Assembly (NCBI GenBank): GCA_964624145.1 | Contig: CAZUXT010000028.1 | Span: 1-45,775, forward strand | Length of the DNA: 45,775 bases | Origin: WJMT01 sp964624145 | GTDB taxonomy: Bacteria; Acidobacteriota; Aminicenantia; Aminicenantales; Aminicenantaceae | Direction: 5' to 3' | Part shown: one piece after another, positions 41,685 to 45,775 of the stretch | How positions within the stretch are numbered: position 1 is the first letter of the stretch | How the letters are laid out: each line of letters starts with the position of its first letter | Made by a program: the position numbers and the translations under genes | The notes under the pieces: model-generated | Database searches by the model: none | Told to the model about the DNA's origin: nothing | What the model saw: only the letters and a program-made list of their open reading frames with translations

Positions 41685-44297
41685 ATGGATATGAATAAAT
41701 TCACGGTCATGTCTCAAGAAGCTTTACAGGGGGCCCATTCCAAAGCAGAACAGCTTGAGCATCAGGAAATTCTTCCGGAGCATCTGTTATGGGTCTTCCT
41801 TGACCAGAAAGACAATATTGTTAAAGCTGTCATCGGCAAAATAGGCGCGGATACCGATCCCATTAGGAAAGAGTTGGAAGATGTGTTCCAAAAAGCTCCC
41901 AAAGTATCCGGAGCCGCGGAAGTCTATCTTTCCTCCAGATTGAGAAACATCATGAAGGAGGCAAAAAAGCAGGCATCAGCTCTGAATGATGAATATATTT
42001 CAACAGAACATTTGTTTTTGGGACTGATCAAAGAAGGATCCGGGGATGCGTATGGGATTTTGAAGAGAAACGGAATCACTGAAGATTCTGTGCTGAAAGC
42101 GTTGAGGTCTATCAGAGGTTCCCAGAGAGTCACTGATCCTCAGCCTGAAGGGAAATATCAAGCCCTTCAGCACTATACAAGGGATATCACGGAACTCGCC
42201 AGAGAAGGGAAAATAGATCCTGTTATTGGCCGTGAGGACGAAATAAGGAGAGTTGTTCAGATTTTATCCCGGAGGACAAAGAACAATCCTGTATTGATCG
42301 GAGAGGCCGGCGTCGGAAAAACAGCTATTGTCGAAGGTCTGGCTCAAAGAATCGCCGACGGAGATGTTCCGCAGTCTCTTAAAAACAAGAGACTGATCGC
42401 CCTTGATATGGGCGCTCTTATAGCAGGCGCCAAATATCGAGGGGAATTTGAGGACAGATTGAAAGCTGTGTTGAAAGAAATCAAGGAGGCAGAAGGAAAC
42501 GTTATCCTCTTTATTGATGAGCTTCATACCATAGTGGGAGCGGGAGCGGCGGAAGGGGCTGTTGATGCGTCAAATATGTTAAAGCCTTCCCTGGCAAGAG
42601 GAGAACTCAGGTGTATAGGAGCCACTACCCTGAATGAGTACAAGAAGTATATTGAAAAAGATGCGGCTCTGGAGAGGAGATTCCAGCAGACATATGTGAA
42701 AGAGCCTTCAGTCGGAGAGACCGTATCCATATTGAGGGGATTGAAGGAAAAATATGAAGTCCACCACGGCGTGGAAATAAAGGACTCAGCGTTGGTTGCG
42801 GCAGCGACTCTGTCAGAGCGTTATATCACGGATCGTTTCCTGCCGGACAAGGCCATAGATCTTATAGATGAGGCGGCTTCCCGGATAAGAATTGAGATAG
42901 ACAGCAAGCCGGAGGAGATCGATGAATTGGACAGGAGAATCATCCAGCTTGAAATTGAGAAGGAGGCCTTGAAAAAAGAAAAAGATAAAAGCGCTAAAGA
43001 AAAGCTGGAGAAACTGGAAAAAGAGCTTTCAGAGATCCGGGAACAAGCCGGGGCCATAAAATTGAGGTGGCAGAAAGAAAAAGAATTGATAGAGTCCATT
43101 AACAGGCTAAAAGAGCAGATGGATTCATTGAAAGTCGAAGAGCAGAATGCGGAAAGGAGAGGCGACCTTGGGAAAGTAGCTGAGATAAGATACGGGAGGC
43201 TGAATGAAGTTCAAAAGGAAATAGAGGGAAAGACGAAAAAATTAGCGGAGATACAGAAAAAAGAAAAAATGATCAAAGAAGAGGTAGACGAAGAAGATGT
43301 CGCTCAGATTGTATCAAAGTGGACAGGCATACCTGTATCGAAAATGCTGCAGGGTGAGATAGAAAAATTGATAAAAATGGAAGATGAGCTGAGAAAAAGA
43401 GTGGTCGGACAGGATCAGGCTCTGGGTACGGTTTCAAACACGATAAGGAGGGCGAGGGCTGGAATTCAGGACGAAACGCGCCCTCTGGGTTCATTTATTT
43501 TTCTCGGTCCCACAGGAGTCGGAAAAACAGAACTGGCCCGAGCCCTTGCAGAGTTTCTTTTTGATGATGAGAAGGCAATGGTGCGGTTGGATATGTCTGA
43601 GTATATGGAAAGGCACACTGTTTCCCGCCTTATCGGGGCGCCTCCCGGATACGTAGGGCACGAAGAAGGAGGGCAGCTCACTGAAGCCATTAAAAGAAGG
43701 CCTTATTCCATCATTCTTCTTGATGAGATAGAAAAAGCACATAATGATGTTTTCAATATTTTACTCCAAATCCTTGATGACGGAAGACTTACGGACGGGA
43801 AGGGGCGGACCATTGATTTCAGGAACACCCTCATCATTATGACATCAAATCTCGGTAGCCAGATGATCAAGGATATGAGCCAGGATTTTGAAAAAATGGA
43901 ACACAAGGTGAGAGAAATTCTTGACCACCATTTCAGGCCTGAATTTTTAAATAGAGTGGACGAGGTGATTATTTTCAAAGCTTTGTCTCAGAATGTGATA
44001 CTGAAAATCCTGGATATCCAGATAAAAGAGCTCAGGAAAAGGCTTGAACAAAAAAAGATCGGTATTGAATTAAGCAGTGCCGCAAAAAAGCTTTTGGCGG
44101 AAAGAGGATTTGATCCTGTTTACGGAGCCCGGCCTTTAAAAAGAACCCTTCAAAAAGATATTCAAAATCCACTGGCATTGAAAATACTGGAAGGAAGCTA
44201 TAAAAGCGGTGATAGGGTCCTCATTGATGTTGATAATAAGGGAGGCTTGCGGTTTGAGAAAAAGCCTATAAATGAATTGACAAAAGAGCATAAATAG
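41685..44297 (+). CDS. clpB: ATP-dependent disaggregase ClpB
   Basis: An 870-residue Hsp100 chaperone that, with DnaK, extracts proteins from aggregates. The N domain (MNKFTVMSQEALQGAHSKAE) is followed by the first AAA+ module (Walker A GEAGVGKT, residues 206-213; Walker B ILFIDELHT), a middle coiled coil rich in Lys and Glu (about residues 405-525), and the second AAA+ module (Walker A GPTGVGKT, residues 608-615; Walker B IILLDEIEKAH; MSEYMERHTVSRLIGAPPGY pore region). The presence of the long middle domain distinguishes ClpB from ClpA. The start has AGGTGA at a proper distance. No CIRCE or other heat-shock element was recognised; it may be co-transcribed with mutS. Confidence 0.97.
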   Translation: MDMNKFTVMSQEALQGAHSKAEQLEHQEILPEHLLWVFLDQKDNIVKAVIGKIGADTDPIRKELEDVFQKAPKVSGAAEVYLSSRLRNIMKEAKKQASALNDEYISTEHLFLGLIKEGSGDAYGILKRNGITEDSVLKALRSIRGSQRVTDPQPEGKYQALQHYTRDITELAREGKIDPVIGREDEIRRVVQILSRRTKNNPVLIGEAGVGKTAIVEGLAQRIADGDVPQSLKNKRLIALDMGALIAGAKYRGEFEDRLKAVLKEIKEAEGNVILFIDELHTIVGAGAAEGAVDASNMLKPSLARGELRCIGATTLNEYKKYIEKDAALERRFQQTYVKEPSVGETVSILRGLKEKYEVHHGVEIKDSALVAAATLSERYITDRFLPDKAIDLIDEAASRIRIEIDSKPEEIDELDRRIIQLEIEKEALKKEKDKSAKEKLEKLEKELSEIREQAGAIKLRWQKEKELIESINRLKEQMDSLKVEEQNAERRGDLGKVAEIRYGRLNEVQKEIEGKTKKLAEIQKKEKMIKEEVDEEDVAQIVSKWTGIPVSKMLQGEIEKLIKMEDELRKRVVGQDQALGTVSNTIRRARAGIQDETRPLGSFIFLGPTGVGKTELARALAEFLFDDEKAMVRLDMSEYMERHTVSRLIGAPPGYVGHEEGGQLTEAIKRRPYSIILLDEIEKAHNDVFNILLQILDDGRLTDGKGRTIDFRNTLIIMTSNLGSQMIKDMSQDFEKMEHKVREILDHHFRPEFLNRVDEVIIFKALSQNVILKILDIQIKELRKRLEQKKIGIELSSAAKKLLAERGFDPVYGARPLKRTLQKDIQNPLALKILEGSYKSGDRVLIDVDNKGGLRFEKKPINELTKEHK

Positions 44298-44332
44298 AGT
44301 AAACAGATTAAATACTGTTGAAGGAGGAAAAG

Positions 44333-45634
44333 ATGAAAAAAGCGATTGTTTTAGGTCCTATTGTGCTTTTATTATTTGCTTCACCTCTATTGATGGCCAA
44401 CGGATTGAACCTGAATGGATTGGGTTCAAGAGCCATTTCAATGGGAGGTGCCTTCGTAGGATTGGCAGATGATTACAGTGCGATTTACTGGAATCCTGCG
44501 GGCATAGCAAATTTCGATAAGAAGACACTGGGATTTTCGGGCGATCTGATCATGCCCACAGCCGATTATGAACTGACGATTGGCGGGCATACATTTATCG
44601 ATGCTAAGGCCAAATCAAAGATGTACCCTTCAGGTATTGCTGCCTACTATCATCCTCTTACAGAAAAGTTAGTGGTCGGAATAGGAGTGTACACACCTTC
44701 GGGGCTCGGCGCAGAATGGGAAGGTTCAGACTTTTTTGTTAGTGCTTTATCTCCTGCCCAGAGTCAAGCCTATAACAACAAAAGCTTTTTAGGGATCGTG
44801 ACCATCTCCCCTGTGGTTGCTTACAAAGTGAGTGATATGATTTCAGTGGGAGCTTCGCTCAACATCAACTACGGCTTTTTTAATTTAAGCAGATGGGCAG
44901 GCGGAATCTATATGACACTGCCGGTTCCCCCGTATGCCTTTGCTGTCGACTTCGGCCAATATGAAGAGGATTCTTCAGGCTGGGGTTTTGGAGGGACTTT
45001 CGGAGTACTGGTCAAACCAAGCGATATGTTCAGCTTGGGGCTTACTTTTAGAACACCCACCAAGGTCAGCATGTCCGGAGAAGCATCTGTTTCCAATTTT
45101 AGTGCTTTAGGATATCCTGGCCAGTCAGAATTTGACAGAGAAGTGACGTATCCCATGTGGCTGGCAGGAGGAGTCGCTTTCCGTCCCATAGAGAACTTGA
45201 CCTTAACCCTGGATGCTCAGTACACAAACTGGGCCGAACTTGATCAATTAGAGACAGAATTCACTGATTCTATCTGGCAGGTTGCTATGGAAGGAACCGC
45301 AGCCGATGTCATGGAGCTGGAATGGGATGACTGCGTGCAGATCAGATTCGGTGCTGAATATCTCATGAACAAGATGGCGTTCAGAGCCGGATATTATTAT
45401 GACCCGGCCCCTGCTCCCGATGCAACCATGAATGTCCTTATCCCTAATTATGACTTCAATGGGATCACCTTTGGGGTGGGCTACAGGCTCAACGGTCTTC
45501 ACGTCGACGCCATGCTGGAGTATTTAATGGCAAAAGAAAGAAATGTGGATGTGAGTGACCCGGAGAACGAACAGCCCGGGATTTATAATATGAGCATCAT
45601 CACTCCTGGCATTTCCGTTTCTTACAGATGGTAG
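44333..45634 (+). CDS. OmpP1/FadL/TodX-family outer-membrane transporter
   Basis: The start is ATG at 44333 (MKKAIVLGPIVLLLFA), preceded by a strong AAGGAGG site; the upstream TTG at 44318 is not needed. The 433-residue protein has a signal peptide ending near LLMANG, then NGLNLNGLGSRAISMGGAFV and GLADDYSAIYWNPAGIANF, which is the FadL hatch signature (NPAG). The rest is beta strands, including KLVVGIGVYTPSGLGAEW, and the protein ends in ISVSYRW. The family moves hydrophobic molecules such as long-chain fatty acids or aromatics across the outer membrane. The gene follows clpB after a 35-nt gap but has its own ribosome site. Confidence 0.92.
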   Translation: MKKAIVLGPIVLLLFASPLLMANGLNLNGLGSRAISMGGAFVGLADDYSAIYWNPAGIANFDKKTLGFSGDLIMPTADYELTIGGHTFIDAKAKSKMYPSGIAAYYHPLTEKLVVGIGVYTPSGLGAEWEGSDFFVSALSPAQSQAYNNKSFLGIVTISPVVAYKVSDMISVGASLNINYGFFNLSRWAGGIYMTLPVPPYAFAVDFGQYEEDSSGWGFGGTFGVLVKPSDMFSLGLTFRTPTKVSMSGEASVSNFSALGYPGQSEFDREVTYPMWLAGGVAFRPIENLTLTLDAQYTNWAELDQLETEFTDSIWQVAMEGTAADVMELEWDDCVQIRFGAEYLMNKMAFRAGYYYDPAPAPDATMNVLIPNYDFNGITFGVGYRLNGLHVDAMLEYLMAKERNVDVSDPENEQPGIYNMSIITPGISVSYRW

Positions 45635-45652
45635 TTAACCTGACCTATTCAT

Positions 45653-45770
45653 AAAAAAATGGCGATGATCATTTTTTTGTTTTGCTTTCAAGGATTTACA
45701 TGCTTTTTTCAAAAATAACAACTGAAAATTTTTTGTTTGGTTTTACTTTCATTTTAATCGCCATTTTTTT
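45653..45770 (+). repeat. Long inverted repeat / terminator-like structure after the FadL-like gene
   Basis: AAAAAAATGGCGAT (45653-45666) and ATCGCCATTTTTTT (45757-45770) are exact 14-base complements enclosing a 90-nt AT-rich loop. The right arm ends in a T run, so a terminator is possible, but the long loop makes it atypical. The loop shows repeated T-runs and no gene. The structure may continue beyond the window edge at 45775. Confidence 0.5.
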
Positions 45771-45775
45771 ACCAT

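Overview
The window looks like chromosomal DNA from a Gram-negative, probably anaerobic bacterium of the Acidobacteriota / Candidatus Aminicenantes type. That placement is an inference. It rests on a protein of the Acidobacteria-type VWFA-related family, a large TonB-dependent barrel, an Omp85/TamB pair and OmpP1/FadL (outer membrane), and superoxide reductase in an otherwise anaerobe-like gene set. Base composition is moderate (roughly mid-40s % GC by eye) and even. I saw no rRNA, tRNA, CRISPR array, integrase or transposase gene.

Layout. 1-2150: 3' part of a TonB-dependent receptor and its terminator. 2150-5760 (minus): a YtrA-type GntR regulator heading a tandem ABC exporter operon (ATPase-permease-ATPase-permease), followed by a possible 19-residue membrane peptide; a promoter with an overlapping operator lies upstream. 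5831-6314 (plus): superoxide reductase with its own promoter. 6343-10159 (minus): a TatT-TatP-fused DctQM TRAP transporter operon. 10301-14817 (minus): a Tat-lipoprotein-like sulfatase, phosphoserine aminotransferase and glutaminyl-tRNA synthetase. 14931-18034: a VWFA-related secreted protein and, convergent to it, a single-chain cobalamin-binding mutase-like protein. 18291-20817 (plus): a secreted amidohydrolase and an overlapping paralogue that has lost its metal ligands. 20852-29043 (plus): hslV, hslU, an LptM-like/FN3 lipoprotein, an FAH-family enzyme, transaldolase and a three-subunit biotin-dependent acyl-CoA carboxylase. 29044-29570: a gene-free stretch filled with inverted-repeat elements. 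29571-37434 (plus): an envelope-biogenesis cluster (TamB-like, a seven-POTRA Omp85 protein, a SurA-N-like chaperone) ending in fabD. 37431-38835 (minus): a NagD-like phosphatase and a CDP-alcohol phosphatidyltransferase. 38991-45634 (plus): mutS, clpB and an OmpP1/FadL transporter.

The most interesting points are: the orphan B12 protein with an N-terminal DxHxxG cobalamin domain joined to a glutamate-mutase-like barrel; a dispersed repeat family with one arm at 18.1 kb, 29.3 kb and 41.6 kb (one copy provides the mutS stop codon); an Omp85 protein with seven apparent POTRA domains next to TamB; the amidohydrolase/pseudo-amidohydrolase pair; and the YtrA-regulated ABC operon with a tiny membrane peptide at its end. 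No single locus can be declared a wholly new system from sequence alone. All functional calls come from motif and family recognition, without database searches.
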